From: Serratia surfactantfaciens
GTDB lineage: Bacteria; Pseudomonadota; Gammaproteobacteria; Enterobacterales; Enterobacteriaceae
Direction of reading: 5' to 3'
Assembly (NCBI RefSeq): GCF_001642805.2
Contig: NZ_CP016948.1
Coordinates: 2,976,001-3,040,000 of the forward strand
DNA length: 64,000 bases
Position 1 is the stretch's first letter. Each line of letters starts with the position of its first letter. A program made the translations under genes and the position numbers. The notes beneath the pieces are model-generated. The model ran no database searches. It was given only the letters and a program-made list of their open reading frames with translations, and was not told where the DNA came from. Below, one piece after another: positions 46,737 through 56,621 of the stretch.

Positions 46737-49193
46737 TTAAAAACGATAATTCAGATCAAACGTCACGCCGATGTTCCGCTCGCGTTTGCCGTCGTACGGA
46801 TGCTTCTCAAACTGCAGCATCGCGCCGGCGTCCAACACCCCGTTCCAGCTGATGCGCTGGCCGTAACCCAACTGGGTGATCGGCTTGCGCGCATAGTCCC
46901 GCTGCCAATAGCTGCCGGCACCGGCCTGGAACTGCTGGCTCCACTCGGTCTGATAATGGCGATACAGAGTGTGATCGAGCGTTAACGACGGCAGCAGCGT
47001 GAAGTCGCGCTTCGGGTTGTAATACGGCACGTTCTCCTGGCTGTTGCGACTGCCGGACAGCGTCAGGTTCATGTCCAGCCGATAGCGGGCGCCGGCGAGC
47101 AGCCGTTGCCGCCCTTCTAGGCCGTATTCCAGCCGGTTGTTGCCGTCCGAGAAGTGCGAAGGCGCCACGCTGGCACGCAGCTCGCGGCTTTCGTTCTGCT
47201 GCCAACGCAGCCACAGGTTACCGCCGTTGGCGCTGATGCCGTTGGTCAACGCACGCAGCGGCGTCTCGGCCGACAGCCGCGCCACCGAACCGCCGAGGCG
47301 CCATTGATCATTCAGGTCATACCAGGATGAGAGACGCAGGCCGAGCTCATTGCCGTGGCCGTAGTTGCGGTTGGCCACCTCGGCCTCCAGCCACAGATCG
47401 CGCGAGCGCCACTCGGCGCCGGCGCTGAGATCGCGATTGATGCCCTTGCCCTCCTCGAACTGGCCGGTGTTGAATCCCCAGCCGGTGAACAGCCGCCAGT
47501 TGTCGTCGATCGGCGGTGAATAGAGCGCGGCGTGAATGCCGAAATCGTGGCTGCCGCTGACCGGCCCGTCTGAATCGATGCCCTGATTGCCGCTGATGCG
47601 CAGTTCAGACATGTGGTGAATGCGGCGCGAACGCTCGAGCTGCTGAGCGGCGACGCTTTCCGGCGCGCGCTGGATGACATCGTCGGCCAGCAAATCGAGC
47701 TGCCGCCACGCCTGCAACTCCTGAGCGACATAGCCCTGCTGGATCTCCAACGGCAGGCTGCGCGGCTCCAGCCCTTCCACCTGCTTCAGCTCCTCCTCCG
47801 CGCGGCGCGGCCAGCCGCGCGCCAAATAAACGCTGGCCAAGGAGATGCGCAGACCCTGATTGCCCGGCGCCGTGCGCGCCAGATGGGTCAGCTGCCGTTC
47901 GGCCTCGGCCAGATCGCGTTGATAAACCCGCGACTGCGCCAACAGCGATTGGCCGACCAGCCAGTCATCGTTGTAGGCCAGCGTCGGCAGCTGGTACAGG
48001 CGGGTCGCGTAGGGATAGCGCTGGCTGACGCGCTGCGCCAGCAGCGCCGCCTGATCGATGCGTTCGTTCTCCGCCTGCGCGTAAAACAGATCGGTTTCGT
48101 CTTCGGCGGTCACCGCCTGCGGTGCGGCGGCGTTCAGGCGGCCGAAAATGGCCTGCGCCTTGTCCGGCTGCTGCAGATAGAGGTAGGCGGACGCCGCCCA
48201 GCGCTGGGCATAATCCGGCACCGTGCGCCCTTCCGCCTGCAGGGTTTGATACTCGCTCACCACGTCGGCCATTCGATAACGCGCCAGCAGCGCGCCAAGG
48301 CGATCGATACGCGCCTGTTGATAGCTGTCCTGCGCCTCCGGCAGCGGCCGCCACTGCGTCAGCAGTTGGTCATAGCGCGCCAGCGCGCGATCGGCGATGA
48401 CGAAACGTTCCTGTTCGCCGCGAGCATCGATAAACGACAACCGCACCAGCTCGGCGGCTTCATCCGCCTGCAGGCGCCGCTGCTGCACGGGCGGCAATGT
48501 CAGCCCCTGGCTTTCACGCAGTGCCGGATCCGCAACCCGATTCGCCGCCAGCAGCGTCACGTAATAAGCCTGAATTCCGGTGTCGGACGGCGTCAGCGCA
48601 CGGGCATGGGTAACGTTTTCCAGCGCCGCCCAGCTGCGGCCGGCGGTCTGGTCCACATAGGCGCGCGTCAGATACCACGTTGCCGGCTCCAGCAGCTTCT
48701 CCGCTTTTGCTGCTTCCGTTTGCGCCTGCACATCCTGCCCGGCATCCGCCAGCGTCATCACATAGCCGCGCTGCAGACCGCCGTCGGCGGGAGCGAGCTG
48801 CAACGCCGCACGCCACAGGCGCAGCGACGGTTGCCACTGCTTCAGGTTGCGATAGGCGCGGGCCGCCGTCGCCAGACTGGCGCTATCCCGCTGCAGCGCG
48901 GCGCCGTCGGCACGCCAAAGCGCGACCACCTCTTCATCGTGGCCGGCCCAGCCGGCCACCTGGATATAATCGGCTCGCTGCTGCAGGCTCAACCCCTCCC
49001 GAGCGCGCCGCTGCGATAAATACGCCAGCACCGGCGCGGTATCACCCGACCTGGCCTGACGGATCAGTGCGTCATAGCGTTCATCCGCCAGCGCGGCGGC
49101 CGGCAGGGATAAACCGATAAACAGCAATGACGCCGCATATTTGGTGGCGTGGCGTTCGGTAAAGCGTAATGAACGCGAGTTAACTTTAGGCAC
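46737..49193 (-). CDS. pgaA: PGA outer-membrane export porin PgaA
   Basis: PgaA exports the polysaccharide. The 818-residue precursor has a signal peptide ending at PAAALA, a TPR-rich superhelical periplasmic region (about residues 35-510) and a C-terminal 16-strand barrel ending in Phe (FDLNYRF). The start is a GTG at 49193 with AAGGA 7 nt upstream; an ATG 7 bases earlier is out of frame and opens a four-codon frame overlapping it. Three GGA triplets within 25 nt of leader, one in the ribosome binding site, fit CsrA repression as known in E. coli. First gene of pgaABCD. Confidence 0.95.
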   Translation of the reverse strand: MPKVNSRSLRFTERHATKYAASLLFIGLSLPAAALADERYDALIRQARSGDTAPVLAYLSQRRAREGLSLQQRADYIQVAGWAGHDEEVVALWRADGAALQRDSASLATAARAYRNLKQWQPSLRLWRAALQLAPADGGLQRGYVMTLADAGQDVQAQTEAAKAEKLLEPATWYLTRAYVDQTAGRSWAALENVTHARALTPSDTGIQAYYVTLLAANRVADPALRESQGLTLPPVQQRRLQADEAAELVRLSFIDARGEQERFVIADRALARYDQLLTQWRPLPEAQDSYQQARIDRLGALLARYRMADVVSEYQTLQAEGRTVPDYAQRWAASAYLYLQQPDKAQAIFGRLNAAAPQAVTAEDETDLFYAQAENERIDQAALLAQRVSQRYPYATRLYQLPTLAYNDDWLVGQSLLAQSRVYQRDLAEAERQLTHLARTAPGNQGLRISLASVYLARGWPRRAEEELKQVEGLEPRSLPLEIQQGYVAQELQAWRQLDLLADDVIQRAPESVAAQQLERSRRIHHMSELRISGNQGIDSDGPVSGSHDFGIHAALYSPPIDDNWRLFTGWGFNTGQFEEGKGINRDLSAGAEWRSRDLWLEAEVANRNYGHGNELGLRLSSWYDLNDQWRLGGSVARLSAETPLRALTNGISANGGNLWLRWQQNESRELRASVAPSHFSDGNNRLEYGLEGRQRLLAGARYRLDMNLTLSGSRNSQENVPYYNPKRDFTLLPSLTLDHTLYRHYQTEWSQQFQAGAGSYWQRDYARKPITQLGYGQRISWNGVLDAGAMLQFEKHPYDGKRERNIGVTFDLNYRF

Positions 49194-49774
49194 GAGGCAT
49201 TCCTTTAATCCGTGAGCTGCTGTCCTGGCAAAGTGGAAATGCGAGCAGGCACCCGAAAAATCGGCTAAGGCCGTCGGGTAATAAGCATGGAGTAATGAAT
49301 ATTTCTGTCTGGCGCACGCTTAAATAGAATCGAATGCGCCTTTGCCTAAAAAGAGTATTTTATAAATCTGCCGATGAATACCGCAGCCAGGTGATATCTG
49401 AATAAAAATGGAATTTCACAATTGTTAATAAGTGAAATAATAAAAATTAAACCCATAAAAATCATAAACATAAATTTATATCATAATCAATATTCTTACT
49501 TTCACTCTACCATGTGAAATTGTATAAAAACCGGTGTGATATTTGATTTTAATTATCATTATCACCCATCGACAGGGTTATTAATCCAAGTGACTAATTA
49601 AATAATCTTTCTTGCCGGCAAAAATAATAAGAATATTGCTCACCAGAAAATTAAATTTGCCTGCTAATAATTATTGCTTTCAATTTAAATTCCCCTACGG
49701 CTACGTTCCTGCTGGCTATCTCCCGGACATGCCGTCACAATAGCGCCTCATTCAGATTTTCATCAGGGATCGCC
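49194..49774. other. AT-rich pgaA upstream region
   Basis: 581 bp between divergent pgaA and the HicB-like gene with no credible ORF. It is strongly AT-rich from about 49370 to 49690, as expected for an H-NS-bound promoter region. It contains a Fur-like box (49545-49563) and the pgaA leader with GGA motifs (49201-49225). Confidence 0.6.
49545..49563. promoter_or_regulatory. Fur-like box upstream of pgaA
   Basis: On the minus strand the sequence is GATAATGATAATTAAAATC, 16 of 19 matches to the classical Fur consensus. It lies 352 bp upstream of pgaA and 212 bp from the HicB-like gene. Confidence 0.6.
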
Positions 49775-50212
49775 ATGTTCAGCCACTACCCCGCCCATTA
49801 CCTCTTCGACCGCGACAGCGACGCCTGGCAGATCGGTTTCCACGACTTCCCCGAGTGGCAATCGGCCTGCTATAAACGCGAAGACATCGAGCTGGAAGCG
49901 CAGGAAAGCCTGCTGGCCGCCATCGCCGCCGCGATGGACGAAGGGCTGCCCCTGCCCGCCCCTTCCCCTCTGCAAACCGATGACTTGAGGGTACACCTGC
50001 CGGCGCTGGTGGCGCTGAAGATCGAGCTGCACAACGCCATGCTGCGCAAAAACATCGGCAAAGCGGCGCTGGCGCGCCAGCTGGGATTCAACGGCGGGCA
50101 AATGGAGCGGTTGCTGGATATCGGCTACGCCTCGAAGGTTGAAGCGCTGGAACAGGCGCTGTATCTGTTGGGCTATGAAGTGCGCGTGACAATAAGCGAA
50201 GTTTGCCAATAA
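49775..50212 (+). CDS. HicB-like antitoxin-family protein, no HicA partner
   Basis: A 145-residue protein with an N-terminal HicB-type fold (HYLFDRDSDAWQIGFHDFPEWQSACYKRED, ALLAAIAAAMDEGLPLPAPSPL) and a C-terminal helix-turn-helix-like DNA-binding domain (ALVALKIELHNAMLRKNIGKAALARQLGF, QMERLLDIGYASKVEALEQALYLLGYEV). Such proteins normally neutralise the HicA mRNA interferase encoded just upstream, but no 60-residue HicA frame exists on either side. It may be a stand-alone regulator or repel an unlinked toxin. Confidence 0.82.
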   Translation: MFSHYPAHYLFDRDSDAWQIGFHDFPEWQSACYKREDIELEAQESLLAAIAAAMDEGLPLPAPSPLQTDDLRVHLPALVALKIELHNAMLRKNIGKAALARQLGFNGGQMERLLDIGYASKVEALEQALYLLGYEVRVTISEVCQ

Positions 50213-50317
50213 GTTAGCTGCAGGTAAGCAAAATATTATCCGCAAGGGCTAAATTTTCCCCAGTTGGCGCCGATGTGATCGTTACCTAATCACTTGTCGC
50301 AACAACGAAGGCTAAAA

Positions 50318-50413
50318 ATGGAGTGGAGTCGCCGTCATATTTGGGCCGTTATTCTGCTGTCTTGTCTCGTTTTTTGGGCCATTTTGGTGACCGGCATCAA
50401 CGCCCTCGCCTGA
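50318..50413 (+). CDS. Predicted 31-residue membrane peptide
   Basis: ATG-started frame with AAGG 7 nt upstream encodes a basic N-terminus (MEWSRRH) and one hydrophobic helix (IWAVILLSCLVFWAILVTG). This is the pattern of enterobacterial small membrane proteins. A GC hairpin at 50449-50466 follows. I do not recognise a named family. Confidence 0.55.
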   Translation: MEWSRRHIWAVILLSCLVFWAILVTGINALA

Positions 50414-50769
50414 GCGCCTGCCACCGCATTGCCACCCCCCGATTTTGCAGCCCGCCACGGCGGGCTACTTCCTGTCGCTTGCCGATGAAAAGCGTTATAA
50501 AACAGCACAGGCAGGTCAAAAAACAGCCAAAAATTGTGATCAAAAACACAGTATTGAAATCAGACCAGTATTGAGAGTACATTAGCGCCGATCCTGTCGC
50601 GGTTCAGATTTTACCTCACGGAGCATGAGGCGCGACAACCGGACAACCCGCGCTCGAGGACGTTGTTCTTTCGCTTGGAAGAACCCGCCCGACAAGCTGG
50701 TTGCCCATAAAATACTCAGCACAACAATCGGGATCATTGCTGGCGAGGACTCCAGACAGGAGTTGTTCA
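50414..50769 (+). other. Region between the two small membrane-peptide genes
   Basis: 356 bp. A hairpin AGCCCGC / GCGGGCT (50449-50466) lies near its start, without a proper U-tract. The stretch 50580-50760 is GC-richer and may form the leader of the ypdK transcript; no longer conserved protein is visible in any frame. Confidence 0.4.
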
Positions 50770-50844
50770 GTGAAATATTTTTTGATGGGCGTGTCATTCA
50801 TGCTGGTTGCCTGGGTTGGCACCTTCATGTTGATGGTTGCCTGA
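50770..50844 (+). CDS. ypdK: YpdK-like 24-residue membrane peptide
   Basis: GTG start with CAGGAG 8 nt upstream. The encoded peptide begins MKYFLMGVSFMLVAWVGTF and differs at only a few positions from E. coli YpdK (MKYFFMGISFMVIVWAGTF), a 23-residue single-span membrane protein of unknown function. E. coli ypdK also lies upstream of alaC and ypdAB. A perfect terminator follows 14 bp after the stop, supporting a real transcription unit. Here cybB is inserted between it and alaC. Confidence 0.85.
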   Translation: MKYFLMGVSFMLVAWVGTFMLMVA

Positions 50845-50857
50845 CCAGGAATACAGC

Positions 50858-50884
50858 CAAAGGGACGCGCAAGCGTCCCTTTGT
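50858..50884. terminator. Bidirectional terminator of ypdK and cybB
   Basis: AAAGGGACGC / GCGTCCCTTT with a short GCAA loop, 14 bp after ypdK and 16 bp from the cybB stop. Confidence 0.85.
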
Positions 50885-50899
50885 CGTTTCAGTCTACGA

Positions 50900-51424
50900 T
50901 TATTTTCCCGGCATCATGCGGCGCAAGGTGTCGTCCTTACGCAGGTAGTGGTGATACAGCGCCGCCAGCGCATGCGCGCCAATGATAAAGTAGCCGATGT
51001 TGGCCAACGTCTCATGCACCGTTTTGACCAACTTGCGCATCACCGGATCCGGCGTCACCCATTGCGGTACCGGCCATCCCAGCAACGTCCACGATTTTCC
51101 GCCGTAGGCTAGGGTTAACATCCCCAGCAGCGGCAACATCAAGAACACTACGTACAGCAGCCAATGGAAGATCTTGGCGCCCACTTCCTGCCATTCGGCC
51201 AACGGTGGCGTGGTCGGCGGCGCCGCGTGAAAGGTGCGCACCGCCAATCGAATCAGCATCAGGGCAAAGACCGACACCCCAAAGTTAAAGTGCAGATTTT
51301 TGACCATCGGCGCCCACTCGTCCGGCACCGAATCCTTCAGCAACATCGCCGCATAGGTGAGGATCACCATCAGCAACGTCAGCCAATGTAAAACGATTTG
51401 CGATCGCGCGTAGCGGTTGCTCAT
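50900..51424 (-). CDS. cybB: Cytochrome b561 CybB
   Basis: A 174-residue four-helix inner-membrane diheme cytochrome that oxidises ubiquinol and passes electrons to superoxide. Candidate heme ligands are His13 (SQIVLHWL), His45 (KNLHFNFG) and His residues in the last two helices (KTVHETLANIGYF, GAHALAALYHHYL). Probably monocistronic. Confidence 0.92.
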   Translation of the reverse strand: MSNRYARSQIVLHWLTLLMVILTYAAMLLKDSVPDEWAPMVKNLHFNFGVSVFALMLIRLAVRTFHAAPPTTPPLAEWQEVGAKIFHWLLYVVFLMLPLLGMLTLAYGGKSWTLLGWPVPQWVTPDPVMRKLVKTVHETLANIGYFIIGAHALAALYHHYLRKDDTLRRMMPGK

Positions 51425-51506
51425 ACACTCTGTCCAAAAAATAAAACTCAGCGTAGTCGAGCATAATGGGGAAATAATGAAGAAAACCTTGGGTCGGAAA
51501 AAAATA

Positions 51507-51528
51507 AGGCCGGGCGGGCGCCCGGCCT
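51507..51528 (-). terminator. alaC terminator
   Basis: AGGCCGGGC / GCCCGGCCT with a 4-nt loop; leftward it continues TATTTTTTTCC, 8 bp after the alaC stop. Confidence 0.85.
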
Positions 51529-51535
51529 GACGGGA

Positions 51536-52765
51536 TTATTTGGCGCCGCCGCCTTTGCCCGGCTTCAGCAGTCCGTCTGCGCGGAACATCGCCTTGATGC
51601 CGCGCACCGCCTGACGAATACGGTCCTGATTCTCGATCAGCGCGAAACGCACATGAGTATCGCCGTAATCGCCGAAGCCGATGCCCGGTGAGACGCAAAC
51701 CTTCGCTTCCGCCAGCAGACGCTTGGCGAACTCCAGCGAGCCGAGGTGGGCATAAGGTTCGGGAATTTTCGCCCACACGTACATCGACGCCTTCGGATTT
51801 TCCACCATCCAGCCGGTCTCATGCAGCCCCTTCACCAGCACGTTGCGGCGCTGCCGATACTGTTCGGCGATATCGCGCACGCACTGCTGATCGCCTTCCA
51901 GCGCGGCGATGGCCGCCACCTGCAGCGGCGTGAAGGTGCCGTAGTCGTGATAACTTTTGATGCGCGCCAACGCGCTGACCAGCTCGGGGTTACCGACCAT
52001 GAAACCGATGCGCCAGCCGGCCATGTTGTAGCTTTTCGACAGGGTGAAGAACTCCACCGCAATGTCTTTCGCCCCCGGCACCTGCATGATCGACGGCGCT
52101 TTCCAGCCGTCATAGACGATGTCGGCATAGGCCAGATCGTGGATCACCAGCACGTTGTACTGCTTGGCCAGCGCCACCACCCGTTCGAAGAAATCCAGCT
52201 CCACGCACTGCGCGGTCGGGTTGGACGGGAAGCCGAGGATCATCATTTTCGGACGCGGAATGGTTTCCCGAATGGCGCGCTCCAGCTCACCGAAGAAATC
52301 CACGCCGTCCACCAACGGCACCGAACGCACCTGTGCGCCGGCGATCACCGCGCCGTAAATGTGGATCGGGTAGCTGGGGTTCGGCACCAGCACGGTATCG
52401 CCGTGATCGAGGGTCGCCAGCATCAGGTGCGCCAGCCCCTCTTTCGAACCGATGGTGACGATGGCTTCGCTTTCCGGATCGATATCCACCTGATAACGAT
52501 CGGCATACCAGCGCGAGATGGCGCGGCGCAGGCGCGGAATGCCACGCGAGGTGGAGTAACCGTGGGTGTCGTCGCGCTGGGCGACGGCGCACAGTTTTTC
52601 CACGATGTGCGGCGGAGTCGGGCCGTCGGGGTTACCCATGCTGAAGTCGATAATATCCTCGCCGCGACGGCGTGCGGCCATCTTCAGTTCGGCGGTGATG
52701 TTGAATACGTAAGGGGGAAGGCGTTCAATGCGCGTGAAACGGCGCTGTGGACTGTTATCAGCCAT
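51536..52765 (-). CDS. alaC: Glutamate-pyruvate aminotransferase AlaC
   Basis: AlaC makes alanine from pyruvate with glutamate as donor, using PLP. The 409-residue class I aminotransferase nearly matches E. coli Ala[22 protein letters not shown] at the start, [17 protein letters not shown] and the PLP lysine in [16 protein letters not shown]. Start at ATG 52763-52765; a frame to 52942 exists but is not conserved. Its link to pyruvate fits the nearby YpdAB pyruvate-sensing system. Confidence 0.96.
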   Translation of the reverse strand: MADNSPQRRFTRIERLPPYVFNITAELKMAARRRGEDIIDFSMGNPDGPTPPHIVEKLCAVAQRDDTHGYSTSRGIPRLRRAISRWYADRYQVDIDPESEAIVTIGSKEGLAHLMLATLDHGDTVLVPNPSYPIHIYGAVIAGAQVRSVPLVDGVDFFGELERAIRETIPRPKMMILGFPSNPTAQCVELDFFERVVALAKQYNVLVIHDLAYADIVYDGWKAPSIMQVPGAKDIAVEFFTLSKSYNMAGWRIGFMVGNPELVSALARIKSYHDYGTFTPLQVAAIAALEGDQQCVRDIAEQYRQRRNVLVKGLHETGWMVENPKASMYVWAKIPEPYAHLGSLEFAKRLLAEAKVCVSPGIGFGDYGDTHVRFALIENQDRIRQAVRGIKAMFRADGLLKPGKGGGAK

Positions 52766-52884
52766 AGGGGATTCCTCGATAAACGTTAGCGCCCGGACCG
52801 TCCGAGCGACGCTGGCCAGCGAACTGACCGAATATCGAACATAGCGCAGCGCCGACGAGCTTGTCGATACCCGGCGCGATATTT

Positions 52885-53424
52885 TTATTTGCCGCCCTGA
52901 AACTCCGCCGCCAGCAGCCCGAACAGCCAGTCGTCTCGCCACTCTCCCGCCAGGCGGAAGTTATCGCGCAGCGTGCCTTCCAGCTGAAAACCGCACGACT
53001 CCAGCAGACCGCGCGAGGCGAGGTTGCCGGAGGTCACGGTAGCGGTCAGCTTGTGAAAACCGCAGGCGTTCACCGCAAAATCCAGCACCGCCCGCAGCGA
53101 CTCCTTGCCATAGCCCTTGCCCTGCCCGGCAGGCAAACTGCCGTATCCCACCTCCGCTTGCCGATACGGCAGCCACTGCGGGCGAAAGCCGGTAATGCCC
53201 ACCGCCTCCCCGCTGTGCTTCTCACGCATCACCAGGCACAGCCACTGATCGCCGTGTTTGTCCCAGGCCGGCAGCCGCGCGTCGAAACGCTCGCGGATCG
53301 CCGCTTCGCTGAGCGGATCGGCGATATAGCGGATCACCTCAGGATCCTGGTAAAGGCGCAGAAACAGCGGCCAGTCCTCGGCGGTTATCGACTGTAAGTG
53401 CAGACGTTCAGTGACCAGCTTCAT
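52885..53424 (-). CDS. GNAT-family N-acetyltransferase
   Basis: A 179-residue RimJ/RimL-type acetyltransferase: [28 protein letters not shown] at the start, [22 protein letters not shown] as the acetyl-CoA-binding loop and [26 protein letters not shown] at the end. Substrate unknown (ribosomal proteins, amino groups of antibiotics or small molecules are typical). Start at ATG 53422-53424 with GGAG upstream. It lies 119 bp upstream of alaC and may be cotranscribed or separate. Confidence 0.88.
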   Translation of the reverse strand: MKLVTERLHLQSITAEDWPLFLRLYQDPEVIRYIADPLSEAAIRERFDARLPAWDKHGDQWLCLVMREKHSGEAVGITGFRPQWLPYRQAEVGYGSLPAGQGKGYGKESLRAVLDFAVNACGFHKLTATVTSGNLASRGLLESCGFQLEGTLRDNFRLAGEWRDDWLFGLLAAEFQGGK

Positions 53425-53592
53425 AAAATCTCCGAAAAACGAAAAAGAGGAACTTACGAATGAAAGATATCTCTTTATTTTCCCCGATTGGTTGCCGATA
53501 ATCATTCACGTTAAAACCACAAAACCATAACGTCTTGCCCGATTCCCTACAACTGCCCGCCGCAGTCACTCACGCGGCACCAGGAGAACACT

Positions 53593-54837
53593 ATGGCCTC
53601 TTTAGTCATCGACGATATTCCGCAGGCGATTGTTAACGTCAAGCGCCAGCTGCGCCAGGCATTGCCGAACTACCGCGAAGTCTTTCAGGCGCTGGAAGAG
53701 AACATCCGCGGCCAAGTCGAACAGATCCGACGCGAGCTGGCCGCCGGCCACAATCCGGTGCCGCAGATCGACGCGGAAGATATCCTGCAGCAACGCGTCA
53801 GCGAGCAGCACATAGCGCTGATCAAGCAGCGCGGCGCCTGCGCCATTCGCGGCGTGTTTCCGCGCGCCAAAGCCGAGGGCTGGAATCGCGAAATCGGCGA
53901 CTACCTCGAGCGCAACAACTTCGTCGAGCGGTTGAAAAACGCCGCCGAAGACAACTATTTCGGCAAGCTGGCCGCCAGCAAGCCGCAAATTTACGGCATC
54001 TATTGGTCGAAACCGCAGGTTGAAGCGCGGCAGGATGCGCGCATGCACGCAGTGCAGGTGTTCCTCAACAGCCTGTGGGCCACCGAGAGCAACGGCAAAC
54101 AGCATTTCGATCCGACCCGCGTCGCCACCTACGCCGATCGCACCCGCCGCCGCCCGCCGAACTCCTCGTCGCTGGGCCTGTCGCCGCACGTCGACAGCGG
54201 CACCATCGAGCGCTGGCTGGACGAAAACTTCCGCTATGTGTATCGCCACGTGTTCTCCGGCGACTGGCAACAGTACGACCCCTTCGCCGCCGACGGCCGC
54301 ACCGAGGTGCGCGAGATAGCCTCCCCGGCGGTCTGCTCGATGTTCCGCACCTTCCAGGGCTGGACGGCGCTGACGCCGCAGCGCACCAACGCCGGCACGC
54401 TGAACCTGGTGCCGATCGCCAACGCCATGGCCTACGTGCTGCTGCGCGCGCTGCAGGACGACGTCGCCGACGACGATCTGTGCGATGCGGCGCCGGGCCG
54501 CGCGCTGTCGATCTCGGAAAAATGGCATCCCCTTTTATTAAGTGGGATTTCCCCTATTCCCGACCTAGAGCCGGGCGACACGGTATTTTGGCATTGCGAC
54601 GTGATCCACGCGGTGGAGAACGAGCATAACGGCAAGTTCGACAGCAACGTGATGTACATCGCCGCCGCACCGGGCTGCGCGAAAAACGACGCCTACCTGC
54701 AGCGCCAACTGCCGAGCTTTATCGACGGCAGAACGCCGCCGGACTTCGCTCCCGACGACTTCGAAGTGGATTTTGACGGCCGCGCCACCGCCGATCTGCT
54801 GACGCCGCTGGGCAAAACGCAGCTCGGCATGCGCTGA
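53593..54837 (+). CDS. DUF1479 (YbiU-like) putative Fe(II)-dependent oxygenase
   Basis: A 414-residue protein of the DUF1479 family. A putative metal triad is visible: His199-Asp201 in [14 protein letters not shown] and a distal His in [13 protein letters not shown] (His334 or His339), as in 2-oxoglutarate/Fe(II) dioxygenases; [12 protein letters not shown] and GNVMYI-like [10 protein letters not shown] segments are conserved in E. coli YbiU. Substrate unknown. A stretch at 54530-54570 has unusually AT-rich codons for this gene. It lies 74 bp upstream of ypdA and reads the same way. Confidence 0.85.
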   Translation: MASLVIDDIPQAIVNVKRQLRQALPNYREVFQALEENIRGQVEQIRRELAAGHNPVPQIDAEDILQQRVSEQHIALIKQRGACAIRGVFPRAKAEGWNREIGDYLERNNFVERLKNAAEDNYFGKLAASKPQIYGIYWSKPQVEARQDARMHAVQVFLNSLWATESNGKQHFDPTRVATYADRTRRRPPNSSSLGLSPHVDSGTIERWLDENFRYVYRHVFSGDWQQYDPFAADGRTEVREIASPAVCSMFRTFQGWTALTPQRTNAGTLNLVPIANAMAYVLLRALQDDVADDDLCDAAPGRALSISEKWHPLLLSGISPIPDLEPGDTVFWHCDVIHAVENEHNGKFDSNVMYIAAAPGCAKNDAYLQRQLPSFIDGRTPPDFAPDDFEVDFDGRATADLLTPLGKTQLGMR

Positions 54838-54911
54838 CCGCCGGCCTGAGCCACGGGCCTTTCTCGCTGTGGTATACTGCCGCCATCCGTAGGCCGCAGC
54901 GAGAACCCGTC

Positions 54912-56621
54912 GTGCACCCTTTTTTTGAAATGCTGTTGGCGGTGTTTGATCGCGCCGCGCTGATGTTGATCTGTCTGTTTTTCCTGACCCGCACCCGGCT
55001 GTTCCGCCAACTGCTGCAAAAAGAAGATCATACGCCGCTCGAACTCGGCATCGTCACGGCGATCTTCTCACTGTTTGCGCTGTTCAGCACCTATTCCGGC
55101 ATCAACGTTGAGGGATCGCTGGTCAACGTGCGCGTCATCGCCATCATGGCCGGCGGCATCCTGTTCGGCCCCTGGGTGGGGATCGTCACCGGCATCATCG
55201 CCGGTGTGCACCGCTACCTGATCGACATCGGCGGCATCACCTCGGTGCCCTGCCTTATCACCAGCATCATCGCCGGCATCAGCGCCGGCTACATCAATCT
55301 CAAGGTGAAAAAAGAGCAGCGCTGGCGCGCCGGCATCGTCGGCGGCATGCTGTGCGAATCCCTCACCATGCTGCTGATCGTGCTGTGGGCCAAACCGACC
55401 GAGCTCGGGCTGGATATCGTGTCGCAGATTGCCCTGCCGATGATCCTCGGCACGGTGTGCATCGGCCTGATCGTGCTGCTGGTGCAGAGCGTCGAAGATG
55501 AAAAAGAGGTGATCGCCGCGCGTCAGGCCAAGCTGGCGCTGGATATCGCCCACAAGACGCTGCCCTATTTCCGCAATATCAACAGCGAATCGCTGGCCAC
55601 CATCTGCGATATCATCCGCCAGGACATCCGCGCCGATGCGGTGGCGATCACCGATACCCATCAGGTGCTGGCCTACGTTGGCGTGGGGCGCGAAGCCTAC
55701 CCGATCGGCCGCGAAGGGTTGAGCCGCGTCACCCGCGAAAGCATTCGCCACGGCAAAATCATCATCAAGAACAACCTGGAAAACCCGGCCGCGCCGCAGA
55801 TCCATTCGCAGCTGGTGGTGCCGCTGTGGGAAAAAGGCGAAGTGACCGGCGCGCTGAAGATTTACTACTGCCACGCCCACCAGATCACCAACACGCTGAA
55901 GGTGATGGCGGTCGGGCTGTCGCAAATCATCTCCACGCAGATGGAGGTTTCCCGCATCGAGCACCTGCGCCAGATGGCGGACAAGGCCGAAATGCGCGCG
56001 CTGCAGAGCAAAATTAACCCGCACTTCCTGTTCAACGCGCTGAACGCCATCTCTTCCTCTATCCGGCTGAATCCGGACACCGCGCGCCAGCTGATCATCA
56101 ACCTGTCGCGCTACCTGCGCTACAACCTGGAGCTGAACGACGAGCTGATCGATATCCGCAAGGAACTGCACCAGATTCAGGACTATATCGCCATCGAACA
56201 GGCGCGCTTCGGCGCCAAGCTGACGGTGATTTACGACATCGACGACGACGTCTCGGTGCGCATTCCAAGCCTGCTGATCCAGCCGCTGGTGGAGAACGCC
56301 ATCGTGCACGGCATCCAGCCCTGCAAGGGGAAAGGGGTGGTGGTGATCGCGGTGAAAGATCAGGGCGACCGGGTGAAAATTTCGGTGAAGGACACCGGCC
56401 ACGGCATCAACCAGGACACCATCGACCGGGTGGCGCGCAACGAGATGCCGGGCCACAATATCGGCCTGCTCAACGTGCATCATCGCGTGTCGTTGCTGTA
56501 CGGTGAAGGCTTGCATATTCGCCGCCTGGAACCGGGCACCGAAATCGCGTTTTACATCAGCAAAAACGGCGGCAAACTGCATCAGGAACCGAGCGCGCCG
56601 CCGATCGGGGAGGCCTCATGA
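54912..56621 (+). CDS. ypdA: LytS-type pyruvate sensor kinase YpdA
   Basis: A 569-residue sensor kinase. It has a 5TM-5TMR_LYT membrane domain ([48 protein letters not shown]-like helices to about residue 195), a GAF domain (about 220-345) and a histidine kinase core with [18 protein letters not shown] (phospho-His about 370) and an ATPase end ([23 protein letters not shown]). E. coli YpdA responds to pyruvate with low affinity. The start codon is GTG. Its stop overlaps ypdB by 4 bp (ATGA). Confidence 0.96.
   Translation: MHPFFEMLLAVFDRAALMLICLFFLTRTRLFRQLLQKEDHTPLELGIVTAIFSLFALFSTYSGINVEGSLVNVRVIAIMAGGILFGPWVGIVTGIIAGVHRYLIDIGGITSVPCLITSIIAGISAGYINLKVKKEQRWRAGIVGGMLCESLTMLLIVLWAKPTELGLDIVSQIALPMILGTVCIGLIVLLVQSVEDEKEVIAARQAKLALDIAHKTLPYFRNINSESLATICDIIRQDIRADAVAITDTHQVLAYVGVGREAYPIGREGLSRVTRESIRHGKIIIKNNLENPAAPQIHSQLVVPLWEKGEVTGALKIYYCHAHQITNTLKVMAVGLSQIISTQMEVSRIEHLRQMADKAEMRALQSKINPHFLFNALNAISSSIRLNPDTARQLIINLSRYLRYNLELNDELIDIRKELHQIQDYIAIEQARFGAKLTVIYDIDDDVSVRIPSLLIQPLVENAIVHGIQPCKGKGVVVIAVKDQGDRVKISVKDTGHGINQDTIDRVARNEMPGHNIGLLNVHHRVSLLYGEGLHIRRLEPGTEIAFYISKNGGKLHQEPSAPPIGEAS

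Noticed and set aside
47613..49019. A 468-codon frame opposite pgaA
   Set aside because: Antisense to the TPR region of PgaA, low-complexity Gln/Arg content, no motif.
49775..50212. A complete HicAB toxin-antitoxin system
   Set aside because: No HicA-size frame with a dsRBD-like sequence lies next to the HicB-like gene.
50625..50948. A 107-codon frame covering ypdK
   Set aside because: It overlaps ypdK in another frame and crosses the terminator and the cybB end; no family resemblance.
55068..56582. A 504-codon open frame opposite ypdA
   Set aside because: Lies wholly within ypdA, whose domains are unmistakable; composition (His, Asp, Gln, Val) is that of a shadow frame.
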